Shown here one piece after another: positions 1-7,162 of a stretch of 58,820 bases of DNA. Both the position numbers and the translations under genes were made by a program. The notes beneath the pieces are model-generated. The model was not told the DNA's origin. It was given only the letters and a program-made list of their open reading frames with translations, and made no database searches. The stretch is from JAMIFN01 sp964544605 (GTDB lineage: Bacteria; Pseudomonadota; Gammaproteobacteria; Burkholderiales; Burkholderiaceae_C): NCBI GenBank assembly GCA_964544605.1, contig CAZJBX010000014.1, positions 1 through 58,820 on the forward strand, given 5' to 3'. How positions within the stretch are numbered: the first letter of the stretch is position 1; each line of letters begins with the position of its first letter.

Positions 1-635
1 TCGGGCGGCAGGCCACGGGTGACGGTGCGGGCGATGAGCGCCTGCCGCTTTTCCTTGAGCTTGTCGATGAGCTGACGCTTTTGCGCCACCAGCGCATCGA
101 TCTGCGCGGTCTTGGCATCGAGGAAGCGGGCGATGGTTTGTTGTTCGGCTAGAGGTGGCAATGGAAGTTCGCAGATGCCAATGAAGTCCCAACTTGCGCG
201 CGGCATCTTCGAGCCGTAGGTCGATGAGTCAACGAGGTTAATAAAACCATGACTTAGCAATTGGTAAAGTAAAAAACTTCGATCATAGGTTTTGCCGCGC
301 AACACCAGTAATTCAGATGAACACAAGCCATCAAAATCGACATTGCACGCTTTGGCCAAATAAGGGCGCAACTTGCCAAACAGCGTATCGCCAGCCGCAA
401 AGCGGTTTGAAATTCCTGTCGGAATCAAATCGGCATCAAGGTTGACAAGGCGGCCTGTCCACGGCTCGACCTGCTCCAAACCAATGTATGGGAGTGGGTT
501 GTCCTCGTCAGCTTCGATCTTCACCTCTGCACGGTTTGCAACGTATTTCAGCCGCTTGAGTTGCCAATGCGCGGGAAAGTCACGAATCCAGCCGATGTTG
601 CTGGTTTTGTACTCGCTGTAAGCGGCGTATTTCAT
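1..635 (-). CDS. hsdS: Type I restriction-modification specificity subunit HsdS (partial)
   Basis: This is the DNA-recognition subunit of a type I restriction-modification complex; it joins HsdM and HsdR and sets the target sequence. The visible 211 codons begin MKYAAYSEYKTSNIGW and hold one target-recognition domain (LPYIGLEQVEP, then GDTLFGKLRPYLAKA and SSELLVLR), followed by the conserved coiled-coil spacer (LPPLAEQQTIARFLD, AQIDALVAQKRQLIDKLKEK). The reading frame runs off the left window edge, so the second recognition domain and the stop are not seen. The start codon overlaps the stop of the upstream Abi gene as ATGA, which implies translational coupling. HsdR is not in the window and could lie beyond position 1. 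Confidence 0.93.
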   Translation of the reverse strand, partial: MKYAAYSEYKTSNIGWIRDFPAHWQLKRLKYVANRAEVKIEADEDNPLPYIGLEQVEPWTGRLVNLDADLIPTGISNRFAAGDTLFGKLRPYLAKACNVDFDGLCSSELLVLRGKTYDRSFLLYQLLSHGFINLVDSSTYGSKMPRASWDFIGICELPLPPLAEQQTIARFLDAKTAQIDALVAQKRQLIDKLKEKRQALIARTVTRGLPP

Positions 636-1564
636 GCCGTCGTCTCCTGCCAGATGGCCATCTGTTCCCAACCCACTGGGAAGCCCATGGCCTGCTGCTG
701 GTCTGCACTGGCGCTCTGCACATGCTGGCGCAGTCGCTGTTGCCAACTACTGCCCGGATTGATGCGCCTCATCAGGTGCGCCATCACCATCAGGTAGTTG
801 TAAATCTGTCGGCTGGGTTGCGCTTGGCCGTCAATCTGCTCAATCACCATTTGGCCTTTCAGGCGCTTGATGTGCGGCAGTTGCAAGGTAAAGCGTCGAT
901 TCCACAAGCGCCCGTGATGGGCGCACACATTGCGCACGGGTGTCAGGGCGTGCAGCACCTGCTCCAGCACTTCAATGGTGGGCATGCCCAAGCTTTGGGC
1001 TACTTCGCGTTTGGCGTCGGTACTTTTGGTGGCTTTGAACCAGCGCGACAAAGCGCCCAGCGTCAAGGTTTCAACCACCGCCCAGATGGGCGGCAGGTAG
1101 GGTTCGCTGTATTGGCGGCGATAGTGGGTAATAAAAATTTCACTACTGTCCTGCAAGTCGCCAGCCATGCGGGCAATGTCGCTGGCGTGCTGCCAAGGGC
1201 TTTTGAACAGACTTGCATCCATGTGTGCATGCGGGCCATGACGCATGGCCAAAGCATGCGCCCAATGGGTGCGGATGGCGGTCTCGATGCGTTCTATGGC
1301 CTCCATGACCAGCAACCGCAATTTCCGGTCAAAAATGTAGAGCGATAACACTTGCTCAAAACAGGTGCCTGGTTGAAATTGATGATTGCGTGCTTGACCG
1401 TTTGCGAGGTGCTGCTCAAAAGGTAGCCAGTAAGCACTGAGCCGGTAGTAGCCGATGTAGGTCAGGTAGTGCTGAATGCGAGCATCGTCGGTGAATTGCA
1501 GGCCGCGTTGCTTGAGGCGTTCGGCTTGGTCTGCAATGGAGAGGGCAGGTTTGTCATAGCGCAT
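632..1564 (-). CDS. Abi_2 family (AbiD/AbiF-like) HEPN abortive infection protein
   Basis: The 310-residue product matches the Abi_2 family: YIGYYRLSAYWLPF near residue 36, a helical core LRLLVMEAIERIETAI (about 82-97), PIWAVVETLTLGALSRWF (about 159-176), and RNVCAHHGRLWNRRF from residue 211. R211-x4-H216 is the RX4H signature of HEPN ribonucleases, so the likely activity is RNA cleavage during phage infection. The frame is open for 44 more codons upstream, but I chose the ATG at 1564 (MRYDKPALSI): family similarity begins there and a G-rich stretch sits 5 nt before it. The gene sits between hsdM and hsdS and overlaps hsdS by four bases. Its target and trigger are unknown. Confidence 0.88.
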   Translation of the reverse strand: MRYDKPALSIADQAERLKQRGLQFTDDARIQHYLTYIGYYRLSAYWLPFEQHLANGQARNHQFQPGTCFEQVLSLYIFDRKLRLLVMEAIERIETAIRTHWAHALAMRHGPHAHMDASLFKSPWQHASDIARMAGDLQDSSEIFITHYRRQYSEPYLPPIWAVVETLTLGALSRWFKATKSTDAKREVAQSLGMPTIEVLEQVLHALTPVRNVCAHHGRLWNRRFTLQLPHIKRLKGQMVIEQIDGQAQPSRQIYNYLMVMAHLMRRINPGSSWQQRLRQHVQSASADQQQAMGFPVGWEQMAIWQETTA

Positions 1565-1573
1565 GACAGCCCC

Positions 1574-1647
1574 CAGAAAGAAGTAACCCCCCGGTTTGAG
1601 CGTCACCGCAGCGAACTGCAGGATAGGCTTGGGGGGTGTTGTTGCGC
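1574..1647 (-). ncRNA. Candidate structured small RNA upstream of the Abi gene (copy A)
   Basis: On the minus strand the segment downstream of the -10 element at 1656-1651 can form an outer 7-bp stem (ACCCCCC with GGGGGGT). Inside it is a hairpin capped by a UUCG tetraloop (GCAG-TTCG-CTGC). A pyrimidine-rich TTACTTCTTTCT run follows the outer stem like a weak terminator. From memory, Weinberg and colleagues described an AbiF RNA motif upstream of Abi_2 genes (Rfam RF03085); this candidate occupies that position. The ends are estimates and the family assignment is unverified. Confidence 0.45.
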
Positions 1648-1650
1648 AGT

Positions 1651-1680
1651 ATTGTACACAAACCAAGGGGTTTGTGCCAG
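1651..1680 (-). promoter_or_regulatory. Sigma-70-type promoter with palindrome in the spacer, upstream of Abi
   Basis: On the minus strand CTGGCA (1680-1675) and TACAAT (1656-1651) are separated by 18 bp. The spacer is almost entirely a perfect inverted repeat, CACAAACC-AAGG-GGTTTGTG (1657-1676). Such a palindrome between the -35 and -10 could be a repressor operator. Transcription would begin near 1644 and leave an 80-nt leader before the Abi start codon. Confidence 0.55.
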
Positions 1681-1740
1681 AAAAAAGTAACCCCAAATGG
1701 TGCGCAGAGCTGACGGGATGCGTTGAGAGTGTTGTTAACC
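1679..1740 (-). ncRNA. Candidate structured small RNA (copy B, diverged)
   Basis: A second unit with the same order of elements as copy A: -10-like TAAAAT (1749-1744), AACAACAC, an ATCC segment, then GGGGTTACTTTTTTCTGG. The outer pairing AAC/CTC with GGG/GTT is retained through a G-U wobble where copy A has C-G. The run of six T residues inside the terminal repeat would suit an intrinsic terminator. The internal UUCG hairpin of copy A is not preserved. This is an inference from alignment of the two copies by eye. Confidence 0.33.
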
Positions 1741-1774
1741 TGCATTTTACGGGTACGGGGCGCAGGAGATAAAT

Positions 1775-3970
1775 TCATGCCGTCACCTCAGCCAGCAGAC
1801 GCACGATGTCGGCTTCCAGCGCCTTGATTTCGCTCTCGATCACGGCCAGTTCGCGCGGTGGCTCGTAGCGGTAGAAGTGGCGGTTGAGTGGAATTTCGTA
1901 GCCTATTTTGGTTTTGCTGTGGTCGATCCAAGCATCGGGCACATGGGGCAGCACTTCGCGCTCGAAGTAGGCTTGGATGCTTTCTTTCAAGGGTACATTC
2001 TCGGTGTCGCGCAGTTCGGCATCTGGCTCGGTTGCACCATCGCGGTTGCGGCAGATTTCGGCGCTTTCATCGCGCTCACTCAGGGCGCTGACCACGGCTT
2101 TGAGTTCTGCGGCTGACAGGCGCACGCCCAGCTCGCGATCCACGGGCTTGAGGCTGTCTAGAAACGCCTTGCGGTCGTTGATCTGCTCGGGGTGGCGCTT
2201 GGCAAATTCAGTCAGCAGCTCGCGGATTTGCTGCTGGCGTTTTTTACCAGTATCAATGTCGGCTTGGCGGGCGCTTTCATCCTTCTTTTTACTGGTGGCC
2301 AAATTCCTGAATGCGATTTCGTCTTCCAGGCGGGCAAGCCGCTGTGGGGTGGCGTGGAAGTTCAGGCGCAAGGGGCGCTCGACGGTGATCTTGTGATAGC
2401 CAAAATCGTTGTTGTCGAACACCTTGCTGACCACGAGTTGCTTGCACTGCTGGCCCTCCTGCACATCGTCCGTGGGGGCCACGCTGCTGACAGCGACGAC
2501 CTTGCCATCCTTGTCGAACAGCACCCAACGGCTGGCATTTTCCTGAAACTGGCCGTGCAGGCTGGTGATGTCGCCAATGTAGTCTGGGTCTTTGGGCTTG
2601 TCGGAAGGATCACCAATGCGGCGGCGCTTGTTGCCCAGGCTTTTTTCCATCGGCACCCAGTGGTTGCGCGCGTCGATGAGCTGCACCTTGCCCTTGCGAT
2701 GCGCCTCTTTGTTGTTGGTCAGCACCCAGATGTAGGTGCTGATGCCGGTGTTGTAGAAGAGTTGGTCGGGTAGCGCGACCACGGCTTCCAACCAGTCGTT
2801 TTCAATGATCCAGCGGCGGATTTCGGATTCGCCGCTGCCGGCATCGCCGGTGAACAAGGGGGAGCCGTTGAACACGATGCCAATGCGGCTGCCGCCATCT
2901 TCTGGGCGGCGCATCTTGTCGATCATGTGTTGCAGGAACAGCAGCGCGCCGTCGTTGATGCGCGGCGTGCCCGCGCCGAAGCGGCCTTGGTAACCCAGGG
3001 TGTCGCGCTCATGTTCGATATAACGCTGTTGCTGCCTCCATTCCACACCAAAGGGTGGGTTGGCGAGCATGTAATCGAAGCTGCGTTTTTGACCTTGTTC
3101 GTCGCGGGCGTGGGCATCAAAGGTGAAGGTGTCGCCTAGCGCGATGTTGTCGGCATCTTCGCCTTTGATGAGCATGTCGGCGCGGCAAACCGCCCAGGCT
3201 TCGTCGTTCCAGTCCTGGCCGTAGAGATGCGGCTTGGCTTCGCTGTTGAGGTCGCGGATGTATTTCTCTGCCACCGACAACATACCGCCCGTGCCGCAGG
3301 CGGGGTCGTAGATGGTTTTGACCACATGGCTGCGGCGCAGGTCTTGCTCTGGTGTGAGCAGCAGGTTGACCATCAGTTTGATGACCTCGCGCGGGGTGAA
3401 GTGCTCTCCGGCTTCTTCGTTGGACTGTTCCGCGCCGATGCGGATGAGTTCTTCAAACACATAGCCCATTTGCATGGCGGCCTGATCTGCGGGCAAACCG
3501 GCAAAGCTCAGGTCGAATGTGGCGAACTTCTGGATGACCTGGAACAGCAGATTCTTCTCGGCCATCTTGCTGATCTGCTCACCAAACTTGAAGTGATCGA
3601 AGATGGCGCGGATGTTGGGCGAGTAGCCGTTGATGTAGCTGTTGAGGTTGGGGGCGAGGTTGCTGGGGTCGTCCAGCAGGGAGTTATGCCCCTGCTGTGA
3701 AGGTGCAAGCTCCAACTTGGAGAGGTTGTAGAACGGATAGCCCGTGGCGGACTGCATCACGCTGCGGATGATGCTTTCCGGTTTGCCTTTGTACTGGTTG
3801 AAAGTTTCCAGCGCCTGGGTCTTGGTGGGGGATAGAAGGCAATCGAAACGGCGCAACACGGTGAGCGGCAGGATGACCTTGCGGTACTCGTTGCGCTTGT
3901 AGGGACCGCGCAGCAGGTTGCAGATGCTCCAGATGTCATTGGCTAACTGGCGGTGGGTTTCTGTGTTCAT
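1775..3970 (-). CDS. hsdM: Type I restriction-modification DNA methyltransferase subunit HsdM
   Basis: HsdM transfers a methyl group from S-adenosylmethionine to adenine in the sequence chosen by HsdS, and forms the M2S core of the type I enzyme. The 731-residue protein opens with an HsdM_N helical domain (LANDIWSICNLLRG, VILPLTVLRRFDCLL). SAM-binding motif I is DPACGTGGM from residue 222 and catalytic motif IV is NPPFG at 304-308, typical of gamma-class N6-adenine methyltransferases. Another conserved block, GEHFTPREVIKLMV, lies at 188-201. The long C-terminal part is helical and probably contacts HsdS. A GGAACG stretch precedes the ATG at a suitable distance. The stop is followed by the small-RNA region and the Abi gene. 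Confidence 0.95.
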   Translation of the reverse strand: MNTETHRQLANDIWSICNLLRGPYKRNEYRKVILPLTVLRRFDCLLSPTKTQALETFNQYKGKPESIIRSVMQSATGYPFYNLSKLELAPSQQGHNSLLDDPSNLAPNLNSYINGYSPNIRAIFDHFKFGEQISKMAEKNLLFQVIQKFATFDLSFAGLPADQAAMQMGYVFEELIRIGAEQSNEEAGEHFTPREVIKLMVNLLLTPEQDLRRSHVVKTIYDPACGTGGMLSVAEKYIRDLNSEAKPHLYGQDWNDEAWAVCRADMLIKGEDADNIALGDTFTFDAHARDEQGQKRSFDYMLANPPFGVEWRQQQRYIEHERDTLGYQGRFGAGTPRINDGALLFLQHMIDKMRRPEDGGSRIGIVFNGSPLFTGDAGSGESEIRRWIIENDWLEAVVALPDQLFYNTGISTYIWVLTNNKEAHRKGKVQLIDARNHWVPMEKSLGNKRRRIGDPSDKPKDPDYIGDITSLHGQFQENASRWVLFDKDGKVVAVSSVAPTDDVQEGQQCKQLVVSKVFDNNDFGYHKITVERPLRLNFHATPQRLARLEDEIAFRNLATSKKKDESARQADIDTGKKRQQQIRELLTEFAKRHPEQINDRKAFLDSLKPVDRELGVRLSAAELKAVVSALSERDESAEICRNRDGATEPDAELRDTENVPLKESIQAYFEREVLPHVPDAWIDHSKTKIGYEIPLNRHFYRYEPPRELAVIESEIKALEADIVRLLAEVTA

Positions 3971-4374
3971 TCGCTCGTTCCGTATTTATGGGGTCGTGAC
4001 CAGTGCGGTAGGTTGCGTTTCTTGGGCACTCTGCTCAATCATCACCAAGCAATAGCGCTGCATCGTACGCCGCATGCGGTCGGATAAGGCACCTTTTTGC
4101 CCAGTCAGCCCCGTCCGTCAGTTGGGCTTGCACCCACAGAACAAACAGAGCATGGTTTTTTTTGCCTTCTAGCAGCGCAACCGCCAGCCGAACCATAGGC
4201 GGCGGAACCTAGATCGTTGATGTGTACGCACGGCCCCAAGCGTTCCGCCACCAACGCATCGACGCGGCAGATACCCAAAATACAACGCGCCATAATAAGT
4301 GACCTGATGGGTTGCTTATTGGCTCGGAGTATATCAATCCGACTCTATATCGTCGCTGCTGGGCTGCGTATTTG
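3971..4374. other. Intergenic stretch between the VIT/vWA gene and hsdM
   Basis: This 404-bp gap should carry the hsdM promoter, but I find no convincing -35/-10 pair. A short minus-strand frame at 4293-4105 encodes 62 residues starting MARCILGICRVDALVAERLG. I do not recognise it; it may be a gene remnant or chance. I see no tRNA, no strong hairpin-plus-T-run terminator and no mobile-element ends. Confidence 0.6.
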
Positions 4375-6582
4375 TTAAATGGCACCGAGCAGGCTTTGCA
4401 GCGTTTGCATTTGCTCTGGCGCAAGTGCAGGCTGGGCGCCTTCATCCAGCAGTTTTTGCAGCAGTACTATGGGCTGGTATTCACCCAGTATGTCGAATTG
4501 CTGCGCCAGCCAATAGCACATGGTCTGATCAAGCAGAGTTGGCTCTAGGGCGTCCTCAATCTGCCAGCTTTCCACTTCGTCTTGGCCTTGCAAGACGAGC
4601 TGGGCGAGAAGGGTGGCAAGGGCATTTTTCTGCTCGGTCGTGATTGGGTTCTGGCTCTTGGGTGCAGCCGCTTTGACGCTTCGTTTGCTGGGCGCTTGGG
4701 GTGTTTTGGCTGCTTTGGCGGCTTTTTTGCCCACATCAACAGGGTTGCGGCAGAACATGGGCATAGGCAAGGATGCGTCGTAGCTCACTTTACTCACTTT
4801 AGTCAAGACAAGGCCCACAGCAGGCATGGCGCAGGCCAATGCAGCATCCACCGCCCCCAGCCCCATGCCGTGCGGCATCATGTGGGGCACGGCTTGCACT
4901 TGCGGCAGTTCTGTGGCTTTGGCGTCAAAGGCGCGTTCGACCACCAGCAGGGCTTTGGTGTGCGGGCTAATCAGGCCGTAGTGCAGGGCCAGGGCTTCTT
5001 GCTCGCCCTCGGGGGCGTGTTGGTAGATTTGCTGGCCCGCCCAAGCCCGCAGCTCGGGCAGGTTTTCTTCGGCCCCACAGGGGATGCTTTGCAGCAGAGG
5101 CTCGCTTTGGCCCGCTTGGTTGAAGGCCAGTTGCACGGCTTGGGGCAGGCTGGCGCTGTGGCAGCGGGCCACAAGGGTGATGGCATCGCCGGGGTAGGCC
5201 ACGGGCGCTGGCAGGCTGAGGACTTGGGCCTGCCCCCAGTGCGTTTGCACAGCCACAGGCAGGCTGCGGGCGCGGCGGAATTGGCGCATGACGGCTTGGT
5301 CAATCGGCTCGGCGGGCACGGCGCGCTCCATGGTGGCTTGGGTGGCTTGCGATAGCGGGGCGAGCACATCGGCCCCTGCGCTGCTGCCAACGGCGACGGT
5401 GAAGATGCGGATGCCGCTGGCCTCGGCCTGCGTTTGCGCGCCTTCAATTTCATAGTGGGCGACGGCGCCATCAGTGACCAAGATGATGGCTTTTTGCTCG
5501 GCAGGGCCGTCGAGCTGGCCGAGGCTGCACAGGGCTTCATCTAGGGCTAGGCCAATTTCTGTGCCGTCAAGGTCGGCTGCCAGTATGTCAATGAGTTCGT
5601 ACAGGCTGGTTTTGACCAAGGCCGTGGCGGGCATGGGGCGGCGGAACAAGGGTTGCACGCTGCTACCAAAGCGGATGACTTGAATGCGGTCGCCCGCTTG
5701 CAGGCCATCGGCCACGGCTTGCAGGGCTTGGCGCGATTGCACGATGGCGTCGCCGTGCATGGAGCCAGAGCAGTCGAGCAGCAGGCAGATGTCTCGCCCT
5801 GCGCTGGCCGCATGGGCCGCGCTGACTGTGGTGGGAATGCTGGTGTGCAAGAGGGCGATGCGGTCGTGGGGCTGGCCGCCCGCGTCTTGCAGCAATTGCA
5901 GGCGCGATGCGGGCTTGTGCCCCAGTTCAAAGCTGAGCACGAGGTCGCGGTCGAGGGCGGCTTGCGGCAGTTGCAAGCTGGTTTCATCTGCCGCATGGCT
6001 AAATTGCGCTGCGCCAATGTTGCACAGCACGGGCTGCTGGGCCAGCAGGCCACGGATGCGGATGTGCGCTTGCAGTGGGTGCTCTACGGCAAAGTTGTGC
6101 TGCGGGGTTTCCAGCAGGTCAAGCCGCGTGCGGCCATAGCGCGGGCGGTAGGCCAGCGGCAGGCTGAAGCGGGCGCTGTGGTCTGCCACGCTGAGGGCGG
6201 CGGCAAAACGCAAATGAATTTCACCTTCTTCGCCGGGCAAGAGGTTGCCCAAGTTGACGCAGAGCAGGCCGGGCTCCAGTGCCTCAAGCAGCACGGCGGA
6301 GTCGCCTTCGGCAATCGCTGTGTCGTAATTGCGGTTGGCTGTGGCCGCAGGCATGACTTGGGCATGGCGGGTTTGGCCTGCCAGCGTGGCCGTCATGCCG
6401 CAAAAGGCGGCATCGAGCGGCACGGGGAAGGAATACACCGCTTCTATGGCCTCATCGCCCGTGTTGCGGAAGGTGTGCCGCAGTTCATAGGCGGCAATCA
6501 GGTCGGTGATGGTGACATCCAATTGGCTTTGGGCCAAGGGTGTTGAGGTGGCATAACTGGGGGCGTGGGTTTGAACAAGCAT
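4375..6582 (-). CDS. VIT domain and von Willebrand factor A domain protein
   Basis: The 735-residue protein has an N-terminal VIT (inter-alpha-trypsin) domain at about 10-150, including LRHTFRNTGDEAIEAVYSFP and a cysteine-containing LCVNLGNLLPGEEGEIHL. A von Willebrand A domain follows from about 264 with an intact metal-ion site, D270-C-S272-G-S274. The usual TDG motif (ILVTDGAVAHYE) lies further on. The last 150 residues are Ala/Pro/Lys-rich and then helical. No signal peptide is evident, so it may be cytoplasmic. Bacterial VIT/vWA proteins have no single assigned function; metal-dependent protein binding is the reasonable expectation. It lies 23 bp downstream of a MerR-type gene, probably in one operon with it. 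Confidence 0.88.
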   Translation of the reverse strand: MLVQTHAPSYATSTPLAQSQLDVTITDLIAAYELRHTFRNTGDEAIEAVYSFPVPLDAAFCGMTATLAGQTRHAQVMPAATANRNYDTAIAEGDSAVLLEALEPGLLCVNLGNLLPGEEGEIHLRFAAALSVADHSARFSLPLAYRPRYGRTRLDLLETPQHNFAVEHPLQAHIRIRGLLAQQPVLCNIGAAQFSHAADETSLQLPQAALDRDLVLSFELGHKPASRLQLLQDAGGQPHDRIALLHTSIPTTVSAAHAASAGRDICLLLDCSGSMHGDAIVQSRQALQAVADGLQAGDRIQVIRFGSSVQPLFRRPMPATALVKTSLYELIDILAADLDGTEIGLALDEALCSLGQLDGPAEQKAIILVTDGAVAHYEIEGAQTQAEASGIRIFTVAVGSSAGADVLAPLSQATQATMERAVPAEPIDQAVMRQFRRARSLPVAVQTHWGQAQVLSLPAPVAYPGDAITLVARCHSASLPQAVQLAFNQAGQSEPLLQSIPCGAEENLPELRAWAGQQIYQHAPEGEQEALALHYGLISPHTKALLVVERAFDAKATELPQVQAVPHMMPHGMGLGAVDAALACAMPAVGLVLTKVSKVSYDASLPMPMFCRNPVDVGKKAAKAAKTPQAPSKRSVKAAAPKSQNPITTEQKNALATLLAQLVLQGQDEVESWQIEDALEPTLLDQTMCYWLAQQFDILGEYQPIVLLQKLLDEGAQPALAPEQMQTLQSLLGAI

Positions 6583-6605
6583 GGTGTGCTCCTGTAAAGA
6601 AAAAT

Positions 6606-7007
6606 TTATTCGCCACTGGGGTGCTGGCGGACTTCATCGAGGCTGGCTAAAAGGCGCTGAAACAAGTGGCGGATTTGCGTTTGCGTGAGGCCAGCGCGCT
6701 CTGGCGCGATGGACAGCTCCACGCCATCGGCCACGATGAGGTGCGAGCGCACTTCAACCGCGCCCGCCCGCCGTGGCGCAATCGGCGGCTCTTGTTTGGC
6801 TTGCAGCAGGCCGGCAATGGCTTCGAGCGAGAGGCCGCTTTCTTGCCATTGGCGAATGCGCAGCAAATCGGCCAAATGCTCAGGCGTGTACCACGCGCCA
6901 CGGCGCTCGCCCTGGGGTGGGGCCATCAAGCCTTTTTGGATGTAGAAGCGGATGGTGCGGCCAGGCACGCCAGCTTGTTCACTGAGTTGTTCGAGAGAGT
7001 ATTTCAT
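6606..7007 (-). CDS. MerR family transcriptional regulator
   Basis: The 133-residue product starts MKYSLEQLSEQAGVPGRTIRFYIQKGLM, a classic MerR winged helix-turn-helix, followed by WYTPEHLADLLRIRQW and a short dimerisation helix. The C-terminal part (about 75-133) has no cysteine cluster for metals, so the effector is unknown. A GTG three codons earlier also opens the frame, but AAAGG lies 8 nt before the ATG and overlaps that GTG, which favours the ATG. The gene is first in an operon with the VIT/vWA gene, and a good promoter lies just upstream. Local regulation of the VIT/vWA protein is the simplest guess. Confidence 0.85.
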   Translation of the reverse strand: MKYSLEQLSEQAGVPGRTIRFYIQKGLMAPPQGERRGAWYTPEHLADLLRIRQWQESGLSLEAIAGLLQAKQEPPIAPRRAGAVEVRSHLIVADGVELSIAPERAGLTQTQIRHLFQRLLASLDEVRQHPSGE

Positions 7008-7030
7008 TTGCGACACCTTTAATGACAGTG

Positions 7031-7059
7031 ATACTAGTCAATAAAAATGCCTGCGTCAA
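7031..7059 (-). promoter_or_regulatory. Sigma-70 promoter of the merR-type/VIT-vWA operon
   Basis: On the minus strand TTGACG (7059-7054) and TAGTAT (7036-7031) are separated by 17 bp. Around the -10 lies TGAC-N10-GTCA, a possible operator half-site pair. The spacer is normal rather than the 19-20 bp of classic MerR-activated promoters, so autoregulation would more likely be repression. Confidence 0.65.
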
Positions 7060-7112
7060 TACTTTTTTCGAAAAAGGGCTGCGGGCGGCCTTGCAGCGCA
7101 AAAAAAGCGCAC

Positions 7113-7138
7113 AAAAAAAAGCGGCCACAAGGGGCCGC
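7113..7138 (-). terminator. Intrinsic terminator after pyk
   Basis: The minus strand forms GCGGCC-(CCTTGT)-GGCCGC (7138-7121), followed by eight T residues (7120-7113). It lies just downstream of the pyk stop codon. Confidence 0.85.
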
Positions 7139-7162
7139 CCTGAGAGGTGAATGCGCTGCGGC

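Larger units (their letters stand above)
1573..1694 (-). repeat. 18-bp direct repeat pair ahead of the Abi gene
   Basis: An 18-base element reading GGGGTTACTTYTTTCTGG on the minus strand occurs at 1694-1677 and again at 1590-1573, with one mismatch (T versus C). The copies start 104 bp apart. Each follows a -10-like hexamer and an AACAACAC motif in the same order and polarity, so the repeats are the best-conserved ends of two longer, diverged tandem units. Confidence 0.8.

Noticed and set aside
1565..1696. 44-codon N-terminal extension of the Abi frame
   Set aside because: The extension translates the structured leader, shows no Abi_2 similarity and lies partly upstream of the inferred transcription start.
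1554..1778. 74-codon frame with ATGA overlap to the hsdM stop, ending inside the Abi gene
   Set aside because: Its sequence has no family likeness and it spans the promoter and the structured RNA units, which explain the region better. A coupled leader peptide cannot be excluded.
5653..6546. 297-codon plus-strand frame opposite the VIT/vWA gene
   Set aside because: Antisense shadow of an intact gene with VIT and MIDAS motifs.
7022..7059. Classic MerR-activated promoter
   Set aside because: The spacer is 17 bp, whereas MerR-activated promoters have 19-20 bp, so only an ordinary sigma-70 promoter is called.
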